A stretch of 64,000 bases of DNA from Treponema bryantii (GTDB lineage: Bacteria; Spirochaetota; Spirochaetia; Treponematales; Treponemataceae), in the NCBI RefSeq assembly GCF_036492245.1, contig NZ_AP025286.1, positions 1,860,001 to 1,924,000 of the forward strand, given 5' to 3'. The position numbers and the translations under genes are program-made. Of the stretch, positions 35,242 to 43,026 are shown piece after piece. Under the pieces are notes generated by a model. The model did no database searches, was not told the DNA's origin, and was given only the letters and a program-made list of their open reading frames with translations. The stretch's first letter is position 1; every line of letters starts with the position of its first letter.

Positions 35242-35709
35242 ATGAAAATTATCGAAGGAAATGTAGTTGCAGAATCAGAAAAAATAAAAATCGGAATCAT
35301 AGCTTCAAGATTCAACGATTTTGTTGTAGGCCGCCTTGTAGACGGAGCTCTTGACGGCTTAAAGCGCCACAACATCAAAGAAGAAAATATCACACTGGTA
35401 AAAGTTCCGGGAGCTTTTGAAATCCCGGTAATTGCAAAAAAAATGGCGGAACAAAAGCAGTATGACGCAATTATCTGCCTTGGAGCTGTAATCCGCGGTG
35501 CAACATCACATTATGATTATGTCTGCAATGAAGTATCAAAAGGAATTGCTCAGGTTTCATTGGAAGCCGGAATCCCGGTTTTATTCGGAGTTCTTACAAC
35601 AGAAAACATTGAACAGGCTGTAGAACGTTCTGGATCAAAAGCAGGCAATAAGGGAACAGAATGTGCACTCGCTGCAATTGAAATGATTAATGTAATCAAA
35701 AAACTATAA
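35242..35709 (+). CDS. ribH: Lumazine synthase
   Basis: Condenses the pyrimidine and the 4-carbon unit to 6,7-dimethyl-8-ribityllumazine and forms icosahedral shells in many bacteria. 155 residues. '[19 protein letters not shown]', '[17 protein letters not shown]', '[19 protein letters not shown]' are all canonical. Last gene of the rib operon; the next gene on this strand begins 107 bases later under its own copper-responsive promoter. Confidence 0.98.
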   Translation: MKIIEGNVVAESEKIKIGIIASRFNDFVVGRLVDGALDGLKRHNIKEENITLVKVPGAFEIPVIAKKMAEQKQYDAIICLGAVIRGATSHYDYVCNEVSKGIAQVSLEAGIPVLFGVLTTENIEQAVERSGSKAGNKGTECALAAIEMINVIKKL

Positions 35710-35737
35710 ATATATATTAAATTGTGTACAATACATA

Positions 35738-35796
35738 TTGACACATACCCCCAGGAGGTATATACTCATACTAAAAGGTATACCCCTTGGGGGTAT
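35738..35796 (+). promoter_or_regulatory. CsoR-controlled promoter of the copper operon, with two operators
   Basis: TTGACA (35738-35743), 17-base spacer and TATACT (35761-35766) form a near-consensus promoter. The spacer is itself an operator, ATACCCCCAGGAGGTAT (35745-35761). A second copy in inverted sense, ATACCCCTTGGGGGTAT, lies at 35780-35796, just after the start of transcription. Both fit the G/C-rich inverted-repeat operators of CsoR-type repressors. Repression would come from binding over the -35/-10 spacer and just downstream. Confidence 0.85.
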
Positions 35797-35816
35797 GTTA
35801 TTTTATGAGGTGAAAT

Positions 35817-36161
35817 ATGTCAAAAGCTTGTTGTCATGAAGAAAATCACGAAGCAGAAACAGAAAGCTGTCCATACTGTTCTGGAAAACACAAGGAAAGA
35901 ACTGATACGGAATATAAAGATTTAATGAACCGTCTGAAACGAATTGAAGGTCAGGTGCGTGGGGTAGAGGGAATGGTTGAAAACGGCGCCTATTGCACAG
36001 ATATTCTTATGCAGGTTTCTGCAATCACTTCTGCACTCAACAGCTTTAATAAAGTTTTACTCGGTAATCACTTACGGACTTGTGTTGCCGAAAATATCCG
36101 TTCAGGAAATGATGAGATTATTGACGAGCTGGCAAGTACACTTCAGAAACTGATGAAATAA
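35817..36161 (+). CDS. csoR: CsoR-family copper-sensing repressor
   Basis: Cu(I)-responsive repressor of its own operon. 114 residues. The Cys-His-Cys copper site is visible: C in 'GAYCTDILMQVSAITSALN' and H, C in 'GNHLRTCVAENI'. 'NRLKRIEGQVRGVEGMVE' is the conserved DNA-binding helix. Unlike many homologues it has an N-terminal extension rich in Cys and His ('KACCHEENH', 'CPYCSGKHK') that could hold extra metal. Ribosome site GAGGTGAAAT. First gene of a two-gene operon with copA. Confidence 0.93.
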   Translation: MSKACCHEENHEAETESCPYCSGKHKERTDTEYKDLMNRLKRIEGQVRGVEGMVENGAYCTDILMQVSAITSALNSFNKVLLGNHLRTCVAENIRSGNDEIIDELASTLQKLMK

Positions 36162-36175
36162 AAGGAGATCTTTGA

Positions 36176-38710
36176 ATGGAACAATATAATGTAACAGGTA
36201 TGAGTTGTGCTGCATGTCAGACACGAGTAGAAAAAGCTGTCAGTGCAGTTCCAGGTGTTAATAGTTGTGCTGTCAGTCTTCTTACAAACTCAATGGGGGT
36301 TGAAGGAACTGCTTCACCAGAATTAATAATCAAGGCTGTTGAAGAAGCTGGTTATGGAGCAAACCTAAAACAATCAGGATCAAAAACATCAAAACCAGAT
36401 TACTCAGAAAGTCTAAAAGACACAGAGACTCCAAAAATGAAGAAGCGTCTTATTGCCTCTGTAATTCTTTTGATTCCACTGATGTATGTTTCAATGGGAC
36501 ATATGATGTGGAACTGGCCGCTTCCTTCTTTTCTTGACGGAAACCATGTTGCAATGGGCTTATATGAACTTTTGATTTCAACCCTTGTTATGATTATTAA
36601 TCAGAAATTTTTTATAAGTGGTTTCAAAGGATTGGTACATAAATCTCCTAATATGGATACACTGATTGCCTTGGGAGCCACAGCATCTTTCGGTTATAGT
36701 GTTTTTGCACTTTTTGCAATGACTGATGCAGTTTTACATAATCAGTCAGATCAGATTATGTATTACATGAATCAGTTTTACTTTGAATCTGCAGCAATGA
36801 TTCTTACTCTTATCACAGTAGGAAAAATGCTGGAAGCAAAATCAAAAGGAAAAACCACAAATGCACTCAAAGCTCTTATGAAGCTTGTTCCGGAAACTGC
36901 AGTTCTTCTGATTGATGGTAAAGAGCAGACAGTTTCAATTGATGAGGTAAAGGTTGGAGATCTTTTTGTTGTTCGCCCTGGAGATAAGATTCCTGTAGAT
37001 GGAATAGTTACTGAAGGACAGAGTGCAGTAAATGAATCTGCAATAACTGGAGAAAGTGTCCCGGTTGAAAAACAAACTGGTGATAAAGTAACTTCTGCAA
37101 CAATAAATACTTCAGGTTATATGGTATGTCGTGCAACACGAGTTGGAGAAGATACGACACTTTCTGAAATCATTAAAATGGTTAGTGACGCAGCAGCAAC
37201 AAAAGCACCAATCGCAAAAATTGCAGATAAGGTTTCTGGTATTTTTGTACCGGCTGTAATCGGTATTGCAGTTGTCACACTTGCAGCATGGTTAATTGCA
37301 GGTCAGAGTTTCGGGTATGCAATTGCGCGTGCTGTTTCTGTACTTGTTATCAGTTGTCCTTGTGCACTTGGACTTGCAACTCCTGTAGCCATTATGGTAG
37401 GAAATGGAATTGGGGCTAAATCTGGTATTCTGTTTAAAACTTCTGCAGCACTTGAACAGGCCGGTCGTACACAAATTATTGCTCTGGATAAAACCGGAAC
37501 CATCACAACTGGAATTATGAAAGTAACAGATGTAATTGCAGCAGATGGAATCTCCAATTCTGATTTACTCTCTGTTGCATATTCTCTCGAATCAAAGAGT
37601 GAACATCCTATTTCTAAGGCAATTGTAGAATACAGTAAAAATGCGGAAACAGTTTTTTCTGAAACAACAGATTTTAAGACTATTGCAGGAAACGGACTTA
37701 AAGCAATCGTAAATGGTAAAAACTGTTTTGGTGGAAATATAGATTTTATAGGAAAACAAACTACTGCAGATATCAGTTCTATCAAAACAAAACTTACAGA
37801 ACTTTCTTCGCAGGGAAAAACACCAGTTTTATTTACAGAAGAGAATAAGCTTCTTGGTATTATTGCAGTTGCAGATACAATAAAAGAAGATTCCCCGGAA
37901 GCAATTCTGCAATTAAAGAAAATGGGAATTCATGTTGTTATGCTTACTGGTGATAATATAACAACAGCCAACGCAATTGGTAAGCAGGCTGGGGTAGATG
38001 AAGTTATTGCTTCTGTAAAACCCGAAGGTAAAGAAGCTGTAATTCGTGAACTAATGAAGCATGGTAAAGTGACTATGGTTGGAGACGGTATAAATGATGC
38101 TCCGGCACTTACAGCTGCAGATCTTGGAATTGCTATTGGCGCTGGAACAGATGTGGCTATTGATGCTGCTGATGTTGTACTCATGAAAAACTCATTAATG
38201 GATGTAGCTGCTGCAATCCGTATTTCCCGAGCATCCTTACGTAACATTCATGAAAATCTCTTCTGGGCATTCTTCTATAATGTTATCGGAATTCCACTGG
38301 CTGCCGGTTGTTATGTAGCAGCTTTCGGCTGGACACTAAATCCAATGTTCGGAGCTGCAGCAATGGGGCTTTCAAGTTTCTGTGTTGTTACAAATGCATT
38401 GCGTTTAAACTTCATAAAAGTTTATAACTCAATAAAAGATAAATCAGTAAAGAATCCCGTTCAGGGAAATCTTATAGAACAAACAAATCTTAACAAGGAG
38501 AACACTATGAAAATCAAAGTAAATGGAATGATGTGCGAACACTGCGAAGCCCATGTAAAAAAAGCCCTCGAAGCAATTGATGGAATCACAACAGCAACTG
38601 CTTCTCATAAAGAAAATCTCGTTTCTCTTGAGGTCACAAAAACTATAGACGAGGAAATTATCAAGGCCGCTGTTACTGAAGCTGGTTATGAATTCGCAGG
38701 AATTTACTAA
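36176..38710 (+). CDS. copA: Copper-exporting P1B ATPase fused to a C-terminal CopZ-like domain
   Basis: Pumps Cu(I) out of the cytoplasm. N-terminal metal domain '[15 protein letters not shown]'; membrane helices; '[11 protein letters not shown]' with CPC at about 394-396; phosphorylation motif '[11 protein letters not shown]'; '[12 protein letters not shown]'; hinge '[18 protein letters not shown]'; '[13 protein letters not shown]' and 'MGLSS' in the last helices as in Cu(I) pumps. The body would end near residue 777, but the frame continues into a 67-residue domain '[20 protein letters not shown]' that is a complete CopZ chaperone. A strong ribosome site lies right before that domain's ATG, so separate translation is likely (see next entry). 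Co-transcribed with csoR. Confidence 0.95.
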   Translation: MEQYNVTGMSCAACQTRVEKAVSAVPGVNSCAVSLLTNSMGVEGTASPELIIKAVEEAGYGANLKQSGSKTSKPDYSESLKDTETPKMKKRLIASVILLIPLMYVSMGHMMWNWPLPSFLDGNHVAMGLYELLISTLVMIINQKFFISGFKGLVHKSPNMDTLIALGATASFGYSVFALFAMTDAVLHNQSDQIMYYMNQFYFESAAMILTLITVGKMLEAKSKGKTTNALKALMKLVPETAVLLIDGKEQTVSIDEVKVGDLFVVRPGDKIPVDGIVTEGQSAVNESAITGESVPVEKQTGDKVTSATINTSGYMVCRATRVGEDTTLSEIIKMVSDAAATKAPIAKIADKVSGIFVPAVIGIAVVTLAAWLIAGQSFGYAIARAVSVLVISCPCALGLATPVAIMVGNGIGAKSGILFKTSAALEQAGRTQIIALDKTGTITTGIMKVTDVIAADGISNSDLLSVAYSLESKSEHPISKAIVEYSKNAETVFSETTDFKTIAGNGLKAIVNGKNCFGGNIDFIGKQTTADISSIKTKLTELSSQGKTPVLFTEENKLLGIIAVADTIKEDSPEAILQLKKMGIHVVMLTGDNITTANAIGKQAGVDEVIASVKPEGKEAVIRELMKHGKVTMVGDGINDAPALTAADLGIAIGAGTDVAIDAADVVLMKNSLMDVAAAIRISRASLRNIHENLFWAFFYNVIGIPLAAGCYVAAFGWTLNPMFGAAAMGLSSFCVVTNALRLNFIKVYNSIKDKSVKNPVQGNLIEQTNLNKENTMKIKVNGMMCEHCEAHVKKALEAIDGITTATASHKENLVSLEVTKTIDEEIIKAAVTEAGYEFAGIY
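38507..38710 (+). CDS. copZ: CopZ-like copper chaperone, internal in-frame start within copA
   Basis: In frame with copA, codon 778. AAGGAG (38495-38500) lies six bases before the ATG at 38507, a canonical translation start inside the open copA frame. The product would have 67 residues, the usual size for CopZ, with metal motif MMCEHC and '[20 protein letters not shown]'. So the same mRNA can give the fused pump and a free Cu(I) chaperone. The sequence before it ('[18 protein letters not shown]') looks like a former spacer in which the copA stop has been lost. Whether the domain stays fused or free is unknown. Confidence 0.6.
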   Translation: MKIKVNGMMCEHCEAHVKKALEAIDGITTATASHKENLVSLEVTKTIDEEIIKAAVTEAGYEFAGIY

Positions 38711-38955
38711 AATATTAGACAAAATATGACAAATGTCACTTTTATAAGTGAAATTCTATAACATTTTAAGCAAAGGTCATAAAAAGTATAAAAAAAATGT
38801 GCGGTTTTGTTGCTTCTTTTTTAATTTTTATGTGCTGATTGTGTGCTTGGCATATTGTAAACTCCAATCATCATCAAAGCACTTTTAAGGGTTGTTAACC
38901 CTAAAAAATAATAAAAAATTAATTCTGAAACAGAATTAAAAAAAAAGGAGAGCAT
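38711..38955 (+). promoter_or_regulatory. Intergenic region before the DUF2589-like cluster, with hairpins
   Basis: 245 bases without a gene and very AT-rich. It holds TCACTT-TTAT-AAGTGA (near 38737-38752), GGGTT-GTT-AACCC (38889-38901) and, just before the ribosome site, TTAATTCTG-AAA-CAGAATTAA (38919-38939). The last is followed by an A-run on this strand, so on the minus strand it would be a terminator. On the plus strand it may protect or control the next mRNA. No clear promoter hexamers were recognised with confidence. Confidence 0.4.
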
Positions 38956-39591
38956 ATGCCAAACAATGCTTTAGGAATTGCACAGCAATTTTCAGGTTTA
39001 CCAATGGAGGATCTTATCGGAGGCCCGTTAAATGCTGTAACAAAAGCCAATGCCCAGATGGGAATTTCACAAACTCATTATTTACTTGATACTTGTTTCA
39101 ATTATGATGAGCAAACGAAGAATTACACCCCTATAATGATTCAAATGTCGTTATCTAGGGGTGTTATAAGTTATGATGATGCTGGAGAAGCAAAGATTGA
39201 AAATCTTGAAACGAAATTCGATCTGCCTCTATTAACAATCATTCCTATAAACTCATTGGGAGTTGATTCAACATCAATTCACTTCGAGATGGAAGTAAAA
39301 ACAAGTTCATCCGAAACAGAGAAAGAAGAATCAAAAAAGAGCACAAATGCAGAAGCCACTCTTGAAGGAAAGGCTGGCTGGGGCCCATTCAGTGTTTCAA
39401 TTTCTGGTAAAGTAAGTTATTCATCAGAAGATTCCAGAACACATGATACACATTATGAGAATTCAAATTCAGCAAAGTATTCAGTAGATGTTCATGCTGG
39501 TCAATTACCTTTACCTAGAGGGGTTAATACAATCATTGATGCATTCTCACAGAATATTTCACCTATTGAAATTCCTAAACCGCAACAATAA
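38956..39591 (+). CDS. DUF2589-like protein, paralogue 1
   Basis: 211 residues, soluble, no signal peptide. Opens with 'LPMEDLIGGPLNAVTKANAQM', which fits DUF2589 (name from memory). A shared core 'DLPLLTIIPINSLGVDSTSI' then 'HFEMEVK', and an end 'LPLPRGVNTIIDAFSQNISP' recur in the next genes. In between it has an acidic-basic stretch and 'KAGWGPFSVSISGKVSYSS', beta-rich. Strong ribosome site (AAAGGAG) at 38944-38950. First of a tight operon of paralogues, a zinc ribbon and a protease-like protein. Function unknown. Confidence 0.72.
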   Translation: MPNNALGIAQQFSGLPMEDLIGGPLNAVTKANAQMGISQTHYLLDTCFNYDEQTKNYTPIMIQMSLSRGVISYDDAGEAKIENLETKFDLPLLTIIPINSLGVDSTSIHFEMEVKTSSSETEKEESKKSTNAEATLEGKAGWGPFSVSISGKVSYSSEDSRTHDTHYENSNSAKYSVDVHAGQLPLPRGVNTIIDAFSQNISPIEIPKPQQ

Positions 39592-39638
39592 AAAAATACT
39601 CCAAAAAAACTACTGAGGAGATTAATTTTTAAGAAAAG

Positions 39639-40202
39639 ATGGAAAAAAATAAAATTTTATTGAAAGATAGATTTTATACTCCACCTGTAACCTCTGGGCA
39701 AAACATAGAGTCGATGATAAGTGCACCATTAAATGCAATTTCAAAGGCTAACTGTGTAATGCTCAGTGGTCAGGCACAATATATACTTGAATACTGTTTT
39801 AATGCAACAAGAATTGGTAACGACATTATATATAAGCCTGTATTAATTGATATGGAAATTAGTGACAGTGAAGGAAACAGCCTTGTTTTTCAAGTACCTT
39901 TGCTTAGTATTCTTCCAATGAATAATATTGCCATTGATAATGCTAAGATTGATTTCAATATGGAAATTACTACAGTTGTAAATCATAAGGGAGAAAAAAA
40001 CAATAAGGCAGATCCTGATCTTATAAAAAATAAAGCTTACATTGGTGCAAAATATTCCAATCAAAATGATAAAACAGATACAAAAAGTAATATGGCGGTA
40101 AGTATAGAAGCTAAACAAATTCCTCTTTCAAGAGGAATAACAACAATTCTGGATATTTATACAAAAAATATAAATCCAAAACAGATTAAGGAGAAAGAAT
40201 AA
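39639..40202 (+). CDS. DUF2589-like protein, paralogue 2
   Basis: 187 residues. Parallel to the gene before: 'IESMISAPLNAISKANCVM' matches 'MEDLIGGPLNAVTKANAQM', 'QVPLLSILPMNNIAIDNAKI' with 'DFNMEI' matches the core, and 'IPLSRGITTILDIYTKNINP' matches the end. Identity is low, so the duplication is old. The ATG is the first after an in-frame stop at 39630 and has only AAGAAAAG upstream; a strong GAGGAG at 39614 is too far. Two bases separate it from the zinc-ribbon gene. Confidence 0.72.
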   Translation: MEKNKILLKDRFYTPPVTSGQNIESMISAPLNAISKANCVMLSGQAQYILEYCFNATRIGNDIIYKPVLIDMEISDSEGNSLVFQVPLLSILPMNNIAIDNAKIDFNMEITTVVNHKGEKNNKADPDLIKNKAYIGAKYSNQNDKTDTKSNMAVSIEAKQIPLSRGITTILDIYTKNINPKQIKEKE

Positions 40203-40204
40203 AT

Positions 40205-40399
40205 ATGGAAAATACACAGATTAACTGTCCTGTTTGTCAGACACCTATTAGAATTGAAGTATATTCACTTTTGAGCGGTGTAAAGTTTTCATGTCCTAAT
40301 TGCAGTGCTACAGTTGGATTATGTCAAAGCAGTTATTCAAAAGTTGAAACTGCAATGACAAAATTTGAAGAATTAAAGGTTAAGGCGGGAAGGGCATAA
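40205..40399 (+). CDS. Small zinc-ribbon protein
   Basis: 64 residues. One zinc ribbon from 'NCPVCQTPIRIEVYSLLSGV' and 'FSCPNCSATVGLCQ', i.e. two CxxC pairs about 20 residues apart, followed by a short helix ('SKVETAMTKFEELKVKAG'). AAGGAG before the start. Packed between the paralogues 2 and 3 (2 and 3 bases), so it almost certainly works with them. Role unknown: adaptor, nucleic-acid binding or subunit of the assembly. Confidence 0.75.
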   Translation: MENTQINCPVCQTPIRIEVYSLLSGVKFSCPNCSATVGLCQSSYSKVETAMTKFEELKVKAGRA

Positions 40400-40402
40400 T
40401 AA

Positions 40403-40846
40403 ATGAAATTAGAAGATTTCTTAAAAATTCTTCATACAGCAGTAAATTATGCATCAGACTCGCTTATGAAAAATAATCTGGAACTTTTTGAAACTTATTT
40501 CAATAAATCTAAATCCAGTCAAACAAATGAAGAATATTTTACTCCAAAAACTATAAAAATGGATTATCCCGTTGTAGGAGAAAATAATACGATTGAACAA
40601 AAACAACTGGAAGTTCCGCTTATAACACTTGTTCCTGTAAGATCTTCAAAAATTGAAAAAGCAACATTCAATTTTGAATTTCAAATTGATGAAAAGGATG
40701 ATAACGTAAGTGTTTCTTTCAATAAGGGAGTGTTCGGCAACGGAGCCAACTGTAAGATGGAATTAACAATCGTACCTGATGAAAATCCAAATGGTATCGA
40801 TTGCTTAATTGATAAATATAACAAGATTTTGGACAATCAGGGGTAA
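40403..40846 (+). CDS. DUF2589-like protein, paralogue 3 (short)
   Basis: 147 residues. Keeps the core 'EVPLITLVPVRSSKIEKATF' with 'NFEFQI' and an end 'PNGIDCLIDKYNKILDNQG' that corresponds to the ends of paralogues 1 and 2, but the Gly-Pro-Leu N-terminal motif is replaced by 'MKLEDFLKILHTAVNYASDS'. Not recognisable by itself; the link rests on the shared core and gene order. Soluble. Followed by 153 bases before the protease-like gene. Confidence 0.62.
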   Translation: MKLEDFLKILHTAVNYASDSLMKNNLELFETYFNKSKSSQTNEEYFTPKTIKMDYPVVGENNTIEQKQLEVPLITLVPVRSSKIEKATFNFEFQIDEKDDNVSVSFNKGVFGNGANCKMELTIVPDENPNGIDCLIDKYNKILDNQG

Positions 40847-40877
40847 TTAGCAATTCTGTTAGTTTAAAGATAGAGAT

Positions 40878-40964
40878 ATGAACAAAAATCGAGGTTTGTT
40901 TCCCAAAGGAAAAACACATTGGAAATATTCCTCATTTTTTGTTACTAATTACCATCTAGTCTAA
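40878..40964 (+). CDS. Possible 28-residue peptide
   Basis: ATG at 40878 opens 28 codons ('MNKNRGLFPKGKTHWKYSSF' then 'FVTNYHLV') before TAA. The only ribosome-like bases are the weak TAGAGA before it. It sits in the operon gap before the protease-like gene. Composition is basic and aromatic. It may be chance; no family match is possible at this length. Confidence 0.2.
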   Translation: MNKNRGLFPKGKTHWKYSSFFVTNYHLV

Positions 40965-40999
40965 AACGACTATATAGAAAAATAGAGAGGGATTTATAG

Positions 41000-41797
41000 A
41001 TGGCACTAAAACAAATTGAAAATAAACAATATCAATATTTAATAGAACGGATAATCCTTGCACTTATCCACGACGTAAGAATTTTACAGGACGAAATAAA
41101 AATTACTCCTATAAAATACAATCAAAATATCCAGGAATTACTCGGACTTGATATAACTTCAAATAGTTTGATTTCAAATAAACTAAGTGAACTTACTAAT
41201 TTACTTTCTACATTTGATCTTAATGTATCTTTTCCATTACCAGTTACTGCTGATGCCAATCCAAATAGAGTCAAATTTTTATATGATGATACCGATCATG
41301 GCAGAGAAGATGTTGGTGGTTCACCACCTTATAATGAAAGTTTGATAAATAAAAAAATTTTTTTATTTAATCCTTTTTTTGATTTCGCGAACAAATGTAT
41401 ATATCATAAATGTATTCAAACCATATTACATGAATGTTGTCATATTTCAATGCATTTATTTAATGATATGTGCAGAGTTCTTGATAGAGAAAACAAGCGA
41501 TTTGCAGAAATATACCATTTGTCTGGATTTAGTGATAAACAGATTTTATTACAGCCATATAATTCATATCTAGATTCTGATTCTGATAGATTACGTCTTT
41601 ATACACCTCAAGAAGGAGAAGGTGATTCTACTCGTAATGAAAGTTACTTAAATGATGATAAAGGGCATCCAAAAGTAAAAAAATCAGGAAATGCAGATAA
41701 TTGGACTTATTTTATTCTTTGTAGCATACAGCTAATTAACCCTTCTGATTTATTTACTCAATTTTCTTCTCTTAAGTGGTTTTTAAATGGACAATGA
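41000..41797 (+). CDS. HExxH protease-like protein of the DUF2589-like cluster
   Basis: 265 residues, no signal peptide. HECCH at residues 144-148 in 'TILHECCHISMHLFND' is a zincin motif. About 80 residues later 'NADNWTYFILC' resembles the motif that follows the zinc site in M35-type (aspzincin) peptidases, where NADNYAYF is typical; the fit is partial and the third ligand is not certain. The first 100 residues are helical. GAGAGGG precedes the start. A strong hairpin terminator (41876) closes the unit. Likely a cytoplasmic, not exported, peptidase that acts with or on the DUF2589-like proteins (inference). Confidence 0.6.
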   Translation: MALKQIENKQYQYLIERIILALIHDVRILQDEIKITPIKYNQNIQELLGLDITSNSLISNKLSELTNLLSTFDLNVSFPLPVTADANPNRVKFLYDDTDHGREDVGGSPPYNESLINKKIFLFNPFFDFANKCIYHKCIQTILHECCHISMHLFNDMCRVLDRENKRFAEIYHLSGFSDKQILLQPYNSYLDSDSDRLRLYTPQEGEGDSTRNESYLNDDKGHPKVKKSGNADNWTYFILCSIQLINPSDLFTQFSSLKWFLNGQ

Positions 41798-41875
41798 AGC
41801 TTAGCCCCACATAATAGAAGAGGTTCATTCTAGTTCTAATAAAATCCCCTTTAAGAAACATGCGAAATTAATATA

Positions 41876-41904
41876 AAATCTCCTCCAACAGAGGAGATTT
41901 TTTT
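41876..41904 (+). terminator. Rho-independent terminator of the DUF2589-like operon
   Basis: Ten-pair stem AAATCTCCTC / GAGGAGATTT with loop CAACA, then TTTTG. It ends the plus-strand cluster. The same stem with another loop occurs at 46261. It lies only 7 bases before the IS66 target-site duplicate (41911). Confidence 0.9.
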
Positions 41905-41967
41905 GTATTACTTATATGTAAGCGTCTAATTATCACCACCTAAAATTACTCAAATTTACATAATAGA

Positions 41968-42303
41968 ATGGTCTCCAGAACGGAGGCCATTTTGAATTTA
42001 ATCGAGACAAAAGCAAAAAGAGAAGTATGGTTAGACAGATTTGCAGCATCAAATCTGTCCATAGATAATTTTTGCGAACTAAATCACATCAAAAAAGAAA
42101 CAATCACAAAAGCCATTGATGAGAAAATGTCATCATACAGGGATCAGAATCCACCTAAACAACCTGCAATAAAAATTTCAGATTTTGTTGAAGTAGAAGC
42201 TGCTACAGAACCAGTAATCGAGAAGTTTCAGATGGCAATGTTGTTAACTGGAATTGACTTTACAAAGATGCATGAAGAACTTCATTTCGAGAAATTTGCG
42301 TGA
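41968..42303 (+). CDS. tnpA: IS66 accessory protein TnpA
   Basis: 111 residues. 'KREVWLDRFAASNLSIDNFC' is a helix-turn-helix start comparable to IS66 TnpA, where W...R.....L.....FC is typical. It lies just inside the left end of the IS66 element. The start codon is in an imperfect hairpin (AATGGTCTCC with GGAGGCCATT, 41967-41991) that could block ribosome access when the mRNA is read from outside, a known way to protect transposase genes. No ribosome site is evident. Confidence 0.7.
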   Translation: MVSRTEAILNLIETKAKREVWLDRFAASNLSIDNFCELNHIKKETITKAIDEKMSSYRDQNPPKQPAIKISDFVEVEAATEPVIEKFQMAMLLTGIDFTKMHEELHFEKFA

Positions 42304-42349
42304 TATAATGGAATAACCAAACAAACAGAAATTGTTATGTTTAAGACAG

Positions 42350-42385
42350 GTATGACGACCGGCAATTTTTGGAGGGTCGTCAACC
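42350..42385. repeat. 36-bp direct repeat, copy 1, with internal palindrome
   Basis: Begins GTATGACGACC, ends GGGTCGTCAACC. Inside, TGACGACC (42353-42360) and GGTCGTCA (42375-42382) form an 8-pair stem. An identical copy is at 43247-43282; they bracket the HAD gene. Copy 1 lies right after 'ATGTTTAAGACAG' (42337), which may be a relic of the tnpB start. Confidence 0.9.
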
Positions 42386-42396
42386 GAAGATTATGC

Positions 42397-42402
42397 TATA
42401 AT
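42397..42402 (+). promoter_or_regulatory. Extended -10 box of the HAD gene, near-leaderless
   Basis: TGCTATAAT (TATAAT at 42397-42402) lies 12 bases before the ATG at 42415, with only A between and no ribosome site. The transcript would start about 5 bases before the start codon. Confidence 0.5.
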
Positions 42403-42414
42403 TTAAAAAAAAAA

Positions 42415-43026
42415 ATGTGTATAGAATGGTTATTTTTTGATGTGGGAAACACACTGGTTGATGAAAGTAAGGCTTACGAAACCAGACTTCGGGAAGCGGC
42501 TGCTTTAATCGGTAAACCTTATGAACTGATTCAGGAAGAAGCTCTGGATTTTTACAGACAAAACGATAAGGGCGATCTGGCGGTAATGGACAAATATGGA
42601 ATTCCAAAGCCAAAATGGCCTAAAGAAGACGAGCGTTTGTATCCAGAAACTGTTGAAGTTTTAAAAGCTTTAAAAGCAAAATATAAAATTGGAGTAATTG
42701 CAAATCAAAGTTTAGGAACTGCGGCTCGTCTGCAGGCATGGGGTATTCTGCAGTTTATTGATCTGGTGATTGCTTCTGCTGAAGAAGGGGTTTCAAAACC
42801 CGATCCACGGATTTTTGAAATTGCTCTTGGGCGGGCTGACTGCAAAGCTGAACATGCGGTTATGATTGGTGACAGAATCGATAATGATGTTGTTCCTGCT
42901 AAGAAAATGGGAATGAAAACTGTGTGGATTCGACAGGGGGGCGGTGGGTTATGGCAGTTACAGGGACCAGAGCAGCAGCCAGATTTCACTGTTGATAATC
43001 TTGGGGAACTGGTGAAGATTTTTTAG
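42415..43026 (+). CDS. HAD-superfamily phosphatase, passenger inside IS66
   Basis: 203 residues. Motif I is 'FFDVGNTLVD' (nucleophile Asp, but Gly where the second Asp of DxDxT usually is), motif II 'VIANQSLGTAA', motif III Lys in 'VSKPDPRIFEIAL', motif IV 'MIGDRIDNDVVPAKKMGMKTVWI'. It most resembles small phosphatases of the YjjG/phosphoglycolate phosphatase kind with a helical cap near the N-terminus. Substrate unknown. It has its own -10 box and lies between the 36-bp repeats, so it is a passenger of the element, not a transposition gene. Confidence 0.88.
   Translation: MCIEWLFFDVGNTLVDESKAYETRLREAAALIGKPYELIQEEALDFYRQNDKGDLAVMDKYGIPKPKWPKEDERLYPETVEVLKALKAKYKIGVIANQSLGTAARLQAWGILQFIDLVIASAEEGVSKPDPRIFEIALGRADCKAEHAVMIGDRIDNDVVPAKKMGMKTVWIRQGGGGLWQLQGPEQQPDFTVDNLGELVKIF

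Noticed and set aside
38711-38955. Small gene or ncRNA in the gap after copA
   Set aside because: No frame with a ribosome site; hairpins only, without a defined boundary.
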